Origin: an uncultured Eubacteriales bacterium
Lineage (GTDB): Bacteria; Bacillota; Clostridia; Christensenellales; Aristaeellaceae
Direction of reading: 5' to 3'
NCBI GenBank assembly: GCA_902764915.1
Contig: CACWXY010000022.1
Location: forward strand, 1-51,856
DNA: 51,856 bases
This document shows, piece after piece, positions 1 through 9,330 of this stretch; position 1 is the stretch's first letter, and each line of letters starts with the position of its first letter. The notes under the pieces were generated by a model that worked only from the letters and a program-made list of their open reading frames with translations, did not search any database and was not told the origin of the DNA. The position numbers and the translations under genes are program-made.

Positions 1-2
1 GC

Positions 3-3000
3 TATCCGGAAGTATACACGCTGGTGTGCGGACAGGAAGAACAGTTCGGACATGTGCATGCCGATGCATGCTATGGAGAGAAAGCGACTCTCGTCTGTGA
101 GTATGCGAATGTGCACGTGCATACCGAAGAATGCTGGGACTGGGATCTGCTGGGACGGAAGATCTGCGTATGCGGACAGACCGAAGTCTGGGAGATAGAC
201 ACCGGATCGGACAACTGGCAGGAGGAAACTGTCATGGTCGATCCCGGGCATGTGCATGAGGAAAGCTGCTACAGCTATATCCTTACCTGTGAAAAGGAAG
301 AACACATTCATACGGATGTCTGCTATCAGGTGCCGGCAACTGCAACACCGGCAGTGGAACAGCAGGACACGGAGCCTGAATTGCCCCAGTTGTCGTACGA
401 TACAGACGCGACAGTGCCTGAGATGGGCGAAACAATTACAGAAGACGAAGATGCGCAAGCTCTTCCACCGACAGGGGCAGAAGACGAATATGGCGTGGGA
501 TTCGAAGCAGAGGAAGCCGATCTGACAGATAATGCATCTGACAAGGCTGTATCTGTGGAGGAACTCATGCCTGAAATATCGGGTATTTCCGATGCAGAAA
601 ATGACTCGGATAAGGAAGCAGAAGATCCTTATGCGGGGCTATCGGAAGCATCCAGGGCAGCACTGGGCCTGATTACATCTGATAGCATGCAGACAACAGA
701 GCACGTATCAACGGAGATAACTTCCGACGATAGCAATGCACAGGAAGAAAGCGATGCGACAGGTTCCGATGAAGTCTTGCCTGAAGAAGGAGCACTGTCT
801 GCAGAAGCACAGAAGACAGAACATCTTTTAGAAGAGGCATCTGATGAGGCATCTACAGATCACTTCACAGAATTCGGGAACGCGGTTCTGGATAATGAAG
901 AAGGCGCAGCTGACACAGATGAGAATGTGACACAACTGGATGATTCTCTGCATATGGACGTGACGGATGGCATTATCGGTGAAACTGAAGACCTTCCGGA
1001 AGATGACTCTGCAGATGATGCAGCGCAGCATGATGGGACAGATAGTGACGGTCTTTCTGAAAGCCTGAATGCCTCTGAGGACGAAGATACAGAGAATAAA
1101 GAAGATTTGGCTTCGACCGATCCGGACATTTCTGCAGAAGAGGACGTGGCATCTGGCAATGCGCCGGATGAAGACAATACAACAGGTGAGGATTCGGTTT
1201 CTGGAGCAGAAGATGAGACTGCAGATACGCCTGAGTCTGAGAAAGAGAATACTGAAGAACAGGATGCGATGCTGCCTGAAAAAGGAAAGGAAGAGGATGC
1301 TGGCGAGGAAACGGCTGAGAACGTAGAAGTTCATACTGAAAAACAGGAAGGCTCAGATCTGGAAGCATTGGCGTTGGAGGAAATGCAGAAGGATATCACT
1401 GATAAACAATCTGCTGAGAGTGTAGAAGAAGACGATATAGAAGCAGACATGGGTGCCGATGATGCTCAGACTGATGACAGTAAGGAAGAACTGTCGGAAC
1501 AGGAAGAGGATAAGACATCCGAAAAAGCAGAAACGAAGCCAGAGAACGCAAATGCTGAAAAGATTTCTGGAAAAACAGCAGAAGACATTACTGCCATGAA
1601 CAGCATGGATGTTTTTGCTCTCGATCTGCCTGCTGTCGAGGAAATCATCGAAGACATTGCCACACCTACGGACATTGAAGCGCTGGATGTGAATGAAGAA
1701 GACGAAGAAGCCTTCATCAATGAAGCAGAAAATGCATATGAAATAGATCATGCAGATGCAGTAATCGCGCCTGTGATTCAGGAAACTGCTATGTATGAGG
1801 AGCCTGCAGAAGAAGTACATGTTTCGGCGTCTGTTGCAACACCCACGGACTTTTGGGAAGAGTCGAAAGAAACCATAGTGGTGGAGAATACCGTATACAC
1901 GGAAGATGCTGATAATTCTGTGATTGCTACAGTCACGGATATTCTTCCTGTGATGGATGCACCAGAGCCGGAAGTCGTTCCTGTGATGGAAGAAGTGCCT
2001 GCGTGGAGTCTGCCGACAGCTACATTCTCGGATCTTACAGAAGAAACGATCGTTCCGAATGATGAAGCGTTTGACGCGGAAGGTGATTATGTATCTGTCG
2101 CAACAGATACTGATCTGCGGGAAACTGTCTATTCGGATACTGTCGATGATTTCGTGCCGGATGAAGACATGGCTACATCTACGGACCTTAACGCGGAAAC
2201 GGAGCCGAATGCAGCTGAGATGCAGGCAGCCATTGCCAGCATGACGGACCTGATGACGGACGATGCGGGTATCAGGGCACAGGAGCAGGCAGACAATGAC
2301 GCTGTCATCATAGCGACAGGAACAGACCTGGAGACAGAAGAAGACGCGAAGAATCCTTTGACTACACAGACCGACCTTCCGGAACAGGAAGCGAGCCTGG
2401 CTTCTGATACAGACTTGACCATGGCGGAAGTGGCCAGCACAACGGATCTGTGGGAAGAAAACCTGGCAAGCAGTACGGATATGCAGAATATTCTGAAGCA
2501 GATGGATACTGTTTCCAGACTGGAACTGGACAATGTAACGATTACTCCGCTTGGGGATAAGGAGCTTCCTGCCGACGCTGAGGGGTATGCTCGAAAAATC
2601 GAAGATACAGAAAGCCTGGAAGAGGTCATTCAGGGGTATCTTCAGAATAATGAAAAAGATGCACAAACTGCAGATCAGATCGTAGCAGAAAGCGTGGAAG
2701 AACTGCTGGATGTTCAGGTACCGGTCCGGAAGATGAAAGCTGCGATGCGGAAGACGTCTATGCTGTTCACAAATGAATTGGTTTCTGAAGATCGTACAGT
2801 GGCTGACGAAAGCAACGAAGAGAAGAAAACCGAAGAAGCGGTGGAAGAAACTGCAGAGTCTGAGAATAATAAAACTGGAGAAAACAAAGAAACTACGGAG
2901 AAGGAAGCAAAAGAACAGGTCAAATATGTGGCTTTTGATATTGGCCTGAACAATGTCAAGGCAAATGAGTATGATGGATTCCGTGTAGATGTAACTCTGC

Positions 3001-6000
3001 CAGTGAGCATCTCAGGCAGGAACTTTATGGTTTACCATATCCACGAAGGGAAAGTATCGCTTGTGGATAATCTGGAACTGCATGGAAACGAAACAGATGG
3101 AGTCTGGTCAGTGGAGGGATTCAGTTTTGATACACCGGATTTCAGTGAGTTCGTTTTGTCGTATACTGTGGACTTTGAGTACTCCGTGAACGGCAAAATG
3201 TACCAGTTTTCACTTCCCGGAGGCGGATTTGTTAGCTTTACAGACCTCGTAGAAGTGCTGGGTATAATTGATGATACGAATGCTGGGGAAAATGAGGATG
3301 AAAACGGGTCGGTAATTACAGGAAATGCCGGGGAAAACGTCGCCAACGAAGGGGCAGAAGAGAATGGTATAAATTCCGTTACGAACACAGTGATCACACT
3401 GGGTGATGTGGTAGTCAGCGATGCGGCGAAGAAGTTCGTGGCGGAAGTGGCTTCAGTGGATTTCAGTAGCCCGGAGCTCATTGATGTCAGCAAGGTTGCA
3501 AATGAGACTACAGTCGGGAAGATTAAGGAGAGCCGCAGGCTGGAGTGTGAATATAGCGCAGAGCTGACGGAAGAGCAGATTGCGGAGATCAATGCGCAGA
3601 CGGTAGAAGCCGGAGACTGGGCTTTGATCAGTGTGCAGCCGTTCACGAGTGAAGAAACGCTAACGGTCACGATGAAGAATGGTGAGGTGTTCACAATTCG
3701 GGTGACGGATGCGCAGATTTCCACGCATGTGATTACGGCGGACGGAGAAGATTACATCATCACGGTGACTTACGGGCCGGAAGCCGGGATTCCGGATGGT
3801 GCAGAATTGACTGCAAAAGAACTACTGCCTGGGACGGAGGAGTATGAGACACATTATGCGCAGATGCTTGATGTGGTCAAGGGCGAGGTGTCCGATTCCG
3901 ATCCGGGCGATGAACTGTATGGAGGATTTGCCGAAGTTGGTTTGGAAGTCGTGGATCCGCAATCTACGGTAGATGTGGCGTTTGCACGGTTCTTTGATAT
4001 ATCAATCTGGAAAGATGACGTGGAGATTGAGCCGCTGGCACCGGTTCAGGTTGAAATTCAATATGTTGATCCGATAAATGTTGATTCCAACGCTGAAGCG
4101 GAAATCATCCATTTTGCGGATGATGGTATCGAGCGGATCGATCCTGAAACAGATGTGCAGGGATCCTCCGGTGAAGGCATTTCCTCCTTTACCTACGAGC
4201 AATCCAGTTTTTCGATTTCTGCTACGCTGCTTAAATACACAACCGGTATCCCGAACGGGAACTATCTTATCATCAAGGGAGCAAAAGATGAGAATAAAGT
4301 TGAGCACTGGTACGCACTGAAGGCGGACGGCTCTACAATAGAAGTGACGAAAAATGGAGATACGATCACGAGATCAGACTGGTATGCGGATGACGCGTTC
4401 TGGACATTTACCAATGCAGGTAACGGTCAGTATTACATACAGAACCGGTCAAACGGTAATAATCGCCTCGTGCTGTATAATAACATTGTAGGGAACTGGG
4501 AGCAGAGAATTAATGTGGAAGTGCCGGACGGCAGAAGAACCGTATATCTGAGAAACCCAAATAATACGCCGCTGCGGTTCAATGGCAATACACAGAAGTT
4601 TGTTCTGGGCGCTCAGAACGATAACGCAGAGCAGTTCTACTTAGCCAGAATGACATCCGAAGTTCCGCAAGGGCAGGGATATAATCTGACGCCGGCCGTG
4701 GAGACAGACCTTGGCGATCTGAACGCCTGGAGGAACAAAGTCGAGAACAGCTCGATCATCGTGGATAAAACCGCCAGCGTAGCTGATTACGACAACCGCA
4801 TTTATCAGATTAACCTGAAGGCGCTTTCCGATATCACGATCATCGCCAATAAGGTTGATCTGGAGCTGATTGTCGATACATCCCGTTCGATGTATTTCCC
4901 CGCTAATCTGAGTGCGATGTCCGGCTATTACTTTACAAGCATAATGGGCAATGATTCACACAGCCTGGAAAGACAGCTGGCATCGCTGAATAAAAATCAG
5001 ATTTATTATTTCATCGGCAATGGGGAACAGGCAACCGTCTATGCGTTGTACTATGCAGCTTCAGGGACGAACCTGAATGATCACACCGGTGATGAATGCT
5101 GGAAGTTTGTCGATGCATCCTATATGAATCCTCCGGATGCCGGAGCCATGAACCAGTCTGACAGACTGAACAGGCTTGTTGGCATGCGCATCGACGATCT
5201 GGCTTACAGTATCTGCAATCAGACCCGCGAAGGCGGCGGATGCAGGCTGTATACAGCATCATCTTCTATCACGCGGCTGGCGTATCTGAAAGAGGCTGTA
5301 CGTATTGCCAGCGAGATCGTCTATGCTGTTGACAGGAACAATCGCATCGGTCTGGTGACCTTCAACAGCAAAGCCAATACCCCACGGTTTTACGATAATG
5401 GATCAAAGAGCGGATTATACAGCGCGATTAACAATATCTCCCTTGCAGGTGGCACCCGACAGGACCTTGGCCTTGAGGCGGGCACGAACCTATTTAACAG
5501 CAGCGGCAGGGCAGACGCGCAGAAGATCGCCATATTGATCACCGATGGCGCGCCGAACATGAAATATGACAATGGTACGCAAATACCCAGCGATACGGCT
5601 TGGACGATGATTGGCGAAAAAGCCGGTGCCCTGAAGGGCACCAATTCCTCCAATGCGAAGCTTTACACGCTGGGCCTCAGCCTCGATATGGTTGGAGGCA
5701 ATAACCAGAGAAATCTGAATGGTTTGGCTTCGGAAGAGGATGGCGTCACACGGCATTTTAACGCCAGCAACGGTCCTGATATTGTCAGGGCGGTCAAGGA
5801 TCTGATCGATACGCTGATGTACGATGTTACTCTGGAAGCGGAAGTCACGGACGTCCTGGATCCGGCCTTCTATCCCGTGGATCAGAATGGTAATCCGATT
5901 GCCGCTGGGGATTACACCGATGATAACGGCAAGCGTTATAACTGGTCCGTGGTCACTGTAGACGGCGCGGAATGTTGGAAGATCACGTATTACGACCAGG

Positions 6001-7796
6001 AAGTTGGCCGCGGCGAGAAAAACGCGGACAATACTATCAAGACACCAGGTTGGCAGAAGACGTTCTACGTCAAAGCAAAAGAGGATTTTCTGGGTGGCAA
6101 CAAAATAGAGACCAACAGGTATAAATCCAGCAACAATCGCGTCAAACCGACCAAATATGTCTATACGGAGCGGGGAACCAACGCGGTCAAGAAGATAAAT
6201 CCACCTTCGAACGCACCGTGGGGTAAATTTGAAAACACCCCAACTGTTAATGTTGATGAGTTGCATCTCACAGAGAACAGCACCGAGTGGACTGTCTATC
6301 TGGGAACCGAGGTGAAGCCCGAGGATCAGCTCCGGGCACTCTGGAATAACATCAAGGTCAAGCAGGTCGTAAAGGAAGGCGGAACGGCAAACAACGGCAC
6401 AACGATTACGGGAAGCGGCCAGAAGTATTACTCCAAGACGGACACGCAAGATACGGCATCTCCGACAAGCGGTTATGCAAGCCTGCCGATCATCCGGTAC
6501 TTTAGTGATGCAGATTTCAATACGCTGCTTGGTCAGTTGAAGACCGGTAACAGTGCCGAGAAGACAATAACCTATCCGGGCTACGGACATAATCCCGGAA
6601 CTATAACAGTCAAGCTGGAAAAAACGATTATCAATGGGGCACAGGACGCTGTTGGAAAAGCGCCGGGACAACATGTCACAGATATAGTTGGTACCCCGGT
6701 GGAAACATATAAGATTACGATGACTTATAATCCACAGACAGATAATGTTTCCAATATTGGGGATACCGTTACACGTACCGGCGAAGACATAGTAAAAAGC
6801 GAGAATATCCACAAGATAAACGTCTTTAAGAAAGCTCTTAAAATCAAGAAGATAGACACGATCGGGAAACTGATTACGGATACTGCTGAATTCACGCTGT
6901 ATCGGAAAGCAGTAAGCGGAGATACGAATACCGTTCATCTGACAGACGTTGATGGCCTTGATGACGGTGACTATGTAGCTGTGGTACAGTCAACAAGTGG
7001 CGGTTATGCGACTTTCGATCCGGTTTATCCAATTAAGGATACGGATGGGACGTATGAGCCACAAAGTACGGATTTCTGGATTGTTGAAACATGCGCACCG
7101 GATACCTATACACCGATGTCCGGTGCGGTGAAAGTTACACTCAACCTGACAGAAACGAAAACAGATAAACCGGAAGGACAGACAAATACGGGACTGTACG
7201 ATTGGACACAGTCTGTAGCTGTTTCAATATCCGCAGATCAGAGGGCAACGGATTTTTATGTGGCTCCTTCAAGCACTGCTGCAGAAACCATAGAATTCAG
7301 CATCAAGAATGATAAGGATACTGAAATCACTATCATTAAAGTTGATGCCACGGATAATACAAAGACTTTATCTGGTGCCAGATTTCAATTGATACGGGGT
7401 TCCCAGATTGTAACCGATGCAATGATTACGAGTTTGGCTCCCGGCGGTGGTTCGATATCCCTGGATGCAGAGAATTGTTTTGAGTTACCTAAAGAAGGTG
7501 TAAAGATCAGCGGCCTGAAAGCGGGAGAGTATTCATTAAAAGAGAAGACATCACCCACGGGATATATTATTACAGAGCAACCGCTGACTTTTAAAGCCGG
7601 TAACGGAGCGGTAACAGATCGGAGTGATAGTGTGACGGACAATGTGGTTGAATTCCGCGTACCCAACACACCAGGCGCAGCCCTCCCGAACACCGGCGGC
7701 ACCGGCACCACAGCATTCTACCTTCTCGGCATCATGCTCACTGCTTTCACAGGTACGGGGTTAGTGATACGAAAGAGAAGGAGAGATGCTGCCTGA
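3..7796 (+). CDS. Giant LPXTG-anchored surface adhesin with vWA and SpaA/Cna_B domains (5' end outside window)
   Basis: The frame is open from base 3, so the true start lies upstream; about 2,597 residues are visible. In order: four HxH-x(3)-C[YW] units (bases about 45-326), then a very acidic Glu/Asp-rich stretch to about base 2,900 that carries at least eleven ATxTDL-like motifs, then beta-rich regions. A von Willebrand A domain follows, with the MIDAS motif DTSRS at base 4875 and ITDGAPN near 5,540. Two SpaA/Cna_B-like units come next (about 6,830-7,150 and 7,318-7,670; the second has YSLKEKTSPTGY). The end is LPNTG at 7683-7697, a membrane segment and KRRR, so sortase should attach it to the cell wall. 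By family this is an adhesin or pilus-tip-like protein; its ligand is unknown. A terminator follows at 7909. Confidence 0.93.
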   Translation, partial: YPEVYTLVCGQEEQFGHVHADACYGEKATLVCEYANVHVHTEECWDWDLLGRKICVCGQTEVWEIDTGSDNWQEETVMVDPGHVHEESCYSYILTCEKEEHIHTDVCYQVPATATPAVEQQDTEPELPQLSYDTDATVPEMGETITEDEDAQALPPTGAEDEYGVGFEAEEADLTDNASDKAVSVEELMPEISGISDAENDSDKEAEDPYAGLSEASRAALGLITSDSMQTTEHVSTEITSDDSNAQEESDATGSDEVLPEEGALSAEAQKTEHLLEEASDEASTDHFTEFGNAVLDNEEGAADTDENVTQLDDSLHMDVTDGIIGETEDLPEDDSADDAAQHDGTDSDGLSESLNASEDEDTENKEDLASTDPDISAEEDVASGNAPDEDNTTGEDSVSGAEDETADTPESEKENTEEQDAMLPEKGKEEDAGEETAENVEVHTEKQEGSDLEALALEEMQKDITDKQSAESVEEDDIEADMGADDAQTDDSKEELSEQEEDKTSEKAETKPENANAEKISGKTAEDITAMNSMDVFALDLPAVEEIIEDIATPTDIEALDVNEEDEEAFINEAENAYEIDHADAVIAPVIQETAMYEEPAEEVHVSASVATPTDFWEESKETIVVENTVYTEDADNSVIATVTDILPVMDAPEPEVVPVMEEVPAWSLPTATFSDLTEETIVPNDEAFDAEGDYVSVATDTDLRETVYSDTVDDFVPDEDMATSTDLNAETEPNAAEMQAAIASMTDLMTDDAGIRAQEQADNDAVIIATGTDLETEEDAKNPLTTQTDLPEQEASLASDTDLTMAEVASTTDLWEENLASSTDMQNILKQMDTVSRLELDNVTITPLGDKELPADAEGYARKIEDTESLEEVIQGYLQNNEKDAQTADQIVAESVEELLDVQVPVRKMKAAMRKTSMLFTNELVSEDRTVADESNEEKKTEEAVEETAESENNKTGENKETTEKEAKEQVKYVAFDIGLNNVKANEYDGFRVDVTLPVSISGRNFMVYHIHEGKVSLVDNLELHGNETDGVWSVEGFSFDTPDFSEFVLSYTVDFEYSVNGKMYQFSLPGGGFVSFTDLVEVLGIIDDTNAGENEDENGSVITGNAGENVANEGAEENGINSVTNTVITLGDVVVSDAAKKFVAEVASVDFSSPELIDVSKVANETTVGKIKESRRLECEYSAELTEEQIAEINAQTVEAGDWALISVQPFTSEETLTVTMKNGEVFTIRVTDAQISTHVITADGEDYIITVTYGPEAGIPDGAELTAKELLPGTEEYETHYAQMLDVVKGEVSDSDPGDELYGGFAEVGLEVVDPQSTVDVAFARFFDISIWKDDVEIEPLAPVQVEIQYVDPINVDSNAEAEIIHFADDGIERIDPETDVQGSSGEGISSFTYEQSSFSISATLLKYTTGIPNGNYLIIKGAKDENKVEHWYALKADGSTIEVTKNGDTITRSDWYADDAFWTFTNAGNGQYYIQNRSNGNNRLVLYNNIVGNWEQRINVEVPDGRRTVYLRNPNNTPLRFNGNTQKFVLGAQNDNAEQFYLARMTSEVPQGQGYNLTPAVETDLGDLNAWRNKVENSSIIVDKTASVADYDNRIYQINLKALSDITIIANKVDLELIVDTSRSMYFPANLSAMSGYYFTSIMGNDSHSLERQLASLNKNQIYYFIGNGEQATVYALYYAASGTNLNDHTGDECWKFVDASYMNPPDAGAMNQSDRLNRLVGMRIDDLAYSICNQTREGGGCRLYTASSSITRLAYLKEAVRIASEIVYAVDRNNRIGLVTFNSKANTPRFYDNGSKSGLYSAINNISLAGGTRQDLGLEAGTNLFNSSGRADAQKIAILITDGAPNMKYDNGTQIPSDTAWTMIGEKAGALKGTNSSNAKLYTLGLSLDMVGGNNQRNLNGLASEEDGVTRHFNASNGPDIVRAVKDLIDTLMYDVTLEAEVTDVLDPAFYPVDQNGNPIAAGDYTDDNGKRYNWSVVTVDGAECWKITYYDQEVGRGEKNADNTIKTPGWQKTFYVKAKEDFLGGNKIETNRYKSSNNRVKPTKYVYTERGTNAVKKINPPSNAPWGKFENTPTVNVDELHLTENSTEWTVYLGTEVKPEDQLRALWNNIKVKQVVKEGGTANNGTTITGSGQKYYSKTDTQDTASPTSGYASLPIIRYFSDADFNTLLGQLKTGNSAEKTITYPGYGHNPGTITVKLEKTIINGAQDAVGKAPGQHVTDIVGTPVETYKITMTYNPQTDNVSNIGDTVTRTGEDIVKSENIHKINVFKKALKIKKIDTIGKLITDTAEFTLYRKAVSGDTNTVHLTDVDGLDDGDYVAVVQSTSGGYATFDPVYPIKDTDGTYEPQSTDFWIVETCAPDTYTPMSGAVKVTLNLTETKTDKPEGQTNTGLYDWTQSVAVSISADQRATDFYVAPSSTAAETIEFSIKNDKDTEITIIKVDATDNTKTLSGARFQLIRGSQIVTDAMITSLAPGGGSISLDAENCFELPKEGVKISGLKAGEYSLKEKTSPTGYIITEQPLTFKAGNGAVTDRSDSVTDNVVEFRVPNTPGAALPNTGGTGTTAFYLLGIMLTAFTGTGLVIRKRRRDAA

Positions 7797-7892
7797 TCCG
7801 GCGGCCCCGGAACACGGCTCTTCACGATCCTCGGCAGCATCCTGATCCTTGGAGCGGGCATACTGCTGTGGAGGAGACGGAGATTGATTTAG
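7797..7892 (+). pseudogene. Orphan second cell-wall sorting tail, in frame after the adhesin stop
   Basis: Directly after the TGA at 7794-7796, the same reading frame continues for 31 codons to a TAG at 7890-7892. It reads SGGPGTRLFTILGS, a hydrophobic stretch, then LLWRRRRLI. This is the typical end of an LPxTGG-P-G-T sorting signal lacking only its LPxT. It is seen directly in the sequence. I infer a remnant of an older 3' end left by recombination or tail replacement. It could only be made by read-through of TGA. Confidence 0.7.
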
Positions 7893-7908
7893 CACAAACT
7901 TTTTGAGA

Positions 7909-7940
7909 AGTCAGTCACTTCGGTGGCTGGCTTTTCTTTT
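7909..7940 (+). terminator. Rho-independent terminator of the adhesin gene
   Basis: A 10-bp stem (7909-7918 with 7923-7932, two G-U pairs) closes on a TTCG tetraloop and is followed by a T-rich run. Confidence 0.85.
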
Positions 7941-7983
7941 TGGGAGCAGTTAGCGATAACTAACGCAAGGCGGTATTATTAGA

Positions 7984-8012
7984 TTGAAATAGGTAGCCAT
8001 TTGCGATATAAT
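7984..8012 (+). promoter_or_regulatory. Sigma-70-type promoter of the RHH gene
   Basis: TTGAAA at 7984-7989, a 17-base spacer, and a perfect TATAAT at 8007-8012. The expected transcript start near 8019 rules out the in-frame ATG at 8001 as the start of the next gene. Confidence 0.8.
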
Positions 8013-8054
8013 GTAAATATCTATTATTGTGCATTTTTTCAGAGGAGAATTGTG

Positions 8055-8246
8055 ATGGCCAGAGCAAGAAAAGATGGCAAGTACCTTAATGTCCGTATAG
8101 ATACATCCCTTTACAAAAAGCTTGAGGAAGTTTGTACGGAAGCAGGGCAGCTTAAAACCACGTTGGTTGAAAGAGCGCTGGCAGCTTATTTTGAGGAATA
8201 CGACAGGAAGCAGGCGCTTCTTAAAGAGATAGAGAAAGGGCACTGA
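8055..8246 (+). CDS. Small ribbon-helix-helix (CopG/Arc-like) DNA-binding protein
   Basis: A 63-residue protein with the RHH pattern: a basic N-terminus, a beta strand (KYLNVRIDTSLYKKLEE), then two helices (TTLVERALAAYFEEYDRK). The start was chosen because AGAGGAGAA lies six bases upstream (8041-8049) and the promoter places the transcript start after the earlier ATG. RHH proteins bind DNA as dimers and are often antitoxins or plasmid or element regulators. No toxin gene is adjacent: the next feature is a broken transposase. It is therefore either a lone regulator or an antitoxin whose partner was lost. The target is unknown. Confidence 0.75.
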   Translation: MARARKDGKYLNVRIDTSLYKKLEEVCTEAGQLKTTLVERALAAYFEEYDRKQALLKEIEKGH

Positions 8247-8325
8247 GCTATAGATTTGGTGTTAGTCAAAAAGTGTGTTGGTCTTGATCCATTGCCCGCA
8301 TAGAAGGACAATGGAAACAGTATGA

Positions 8326-8364
8326 TGTGATTATCCAAAGACATATACCGGGAGGATAATCACA
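8326..8364 (+). promoter_or_regulatory. Inverted repeat covering the transposase RBS and start codon
   Basis: TGTGATTATCC (8326-8336) and GGATAATCACA (8354-8364) are perfect reverse complements, 11 bp each with a 17-base loop. The right arm includes the end of the GGGAGG ribosome site and the A of the ATG. In RNA, a hairpin here would hide the translation start. Confidence 0.75.
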
Positions 8365-9006
8365 TGGAAAATAAGCTGGGCACCCTGATAGAGTATCTGA
8401 AAAAGCTTTGTTCGATTGATTTAGAGCACGTAATAAATTTCGCTCTTGGTATTGTTACTGCAAATGATGGTCAGCCTGAAAGACCAGTTTGCCCGCATTG
8501 TGGTGGTAAAGAGGTTATAAAGTACGGCCATAAGGGCGGAAAGCAGCGCTTTCTTTGTCATACATGCAGTCAGACCTTTATGCACACCACTAATACTCTA
8601 ATGGAAAATTCTCATTATCCCAGATCGATCTGGGCTGATTTTATACGTGACACTATTACTGGAACTTCGTTGGATAAATCTGCTGAAATGTATGGCTTTT
8701 CACATCAGACAGCCTTCAACATGCGCCATAAGGTGTTACTTGCATTCCAGGATCACCTTAAGTACAGCCCCACAATTCTATCTGGAATAACTGAATTCGA
8801 TGAAACATATGTCCTTGAGTGTTACAAAGGAAAGAAGTTTGAGCAAAATGCCAAAAGAAACCAAGACTTCATGGCGCAAAAGCTTCTTCCAGAGGTATTT
8901 CCGATGAACAGATTGCCATCTGTGTCGGGATTCAGCGAGATGGGAATGCATTAGCAGCAACCGTTAACAGAGCAACACCTTCTAAAGCTGAATTATTCTT
9001 GACATA
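8364..9006 (+). pseudogene. IS1595-family transposase, frameshifted and truncated
   Basis: The N-terminus has the zinc ribbon expected of the family: CPHCGGKEVIKYGHKGG, then FLCHTC. It is followed by the start of the DDE domain, with EFDETYVLECYKGKK. The first frame then degrades and stops at 8954. The correct sequence continues in another frame (PRLHGAKASSRGISDEQIAI, then VNRATPSKAELF) to a TAA at 9004-9006. One missing base near 8860-8862 explains this. The remaining catalytic part, roughly a third of the usual 300 residues, is absent. The copy should be inactive. Confidence 0.88.
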
Positions 9007-9019
9007 AAAGCATGAAGAA

Positions 9020-9078
9020 AAGAACGATATCTCTATTGAAAGTTAACCCTCTCAAATAGAGATATCGTTCTTGTTTTT
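9020..9078 (+). terminator. Perfect 18-bp hairpin with T-run after the transposase remnant
   Basis: Arms 9020-9037 and 9055-9072 are exact reverse complements around a 17-base loop, followed by TGTTTTTC. It probably stops transcription leaving the IS remnant. The arms are longer and more AT-rich than the host terminators in this window, so it may belong to the element. Beyond it, up to 9330, I see only the promoter at 9171. Confidence 0.65.
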
Positions 9079-9170
9079 CAATGACCAGGCAGAACGTATG
9101 TGGAATACGTGCTGGCAATGGGGTTCATGAATATATGCACTCATTTCGTGCTGGCCATTGCTGACAAGAA

Positions 9171-9179
9171 TGATATAAT
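9171..9179 (+). promoter_or_regulatory. Extended -10 promoter for the aminopeptidase gene
   Basis: TGATATAAT is a perfect extended -10 element. No good -35 box is seen at the right spacing. It would give a leader of about 145 bases before the ATG at 9331. Confidence 0.5.
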
Positions 9180-9330
9180 GATAGGCGCTGGTATGGGATG
9201 GCTGCAAGAAAGGGAATGGCATTGTCTGCGCATTCCGGCATGCAGCAGAGCTTACAGTTCTTCAATGCGTTCATCCACTGCCTGCGCATGGAACAGTGGA
9301 TTGTGAAGCTAATAACAGGAGGGAAAACAA

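Larger units (their letters stand above)
8258..9072 (+). mobile_element. Remnant of an IS1595-family (ISXO2-type) insertion sequence, ends uncertain
   Basis: The stretch holds a decayed IS1595-type transposase gene, a hairpin over its start codon and a perfect hairpin after its end. I could not find convincing terminal inverted repeats or a target-site duplication, so the limits given are approximate. The lower GC content compared with the flanking genes fits acquisition. Confidence 0.45.

Noticed and set aside
9100..9306. A 68-codon frame before the aminopeptidase gene
   Set aside because: It spans the promoter at 9171, has no ribosome site and no recognisable sequence.
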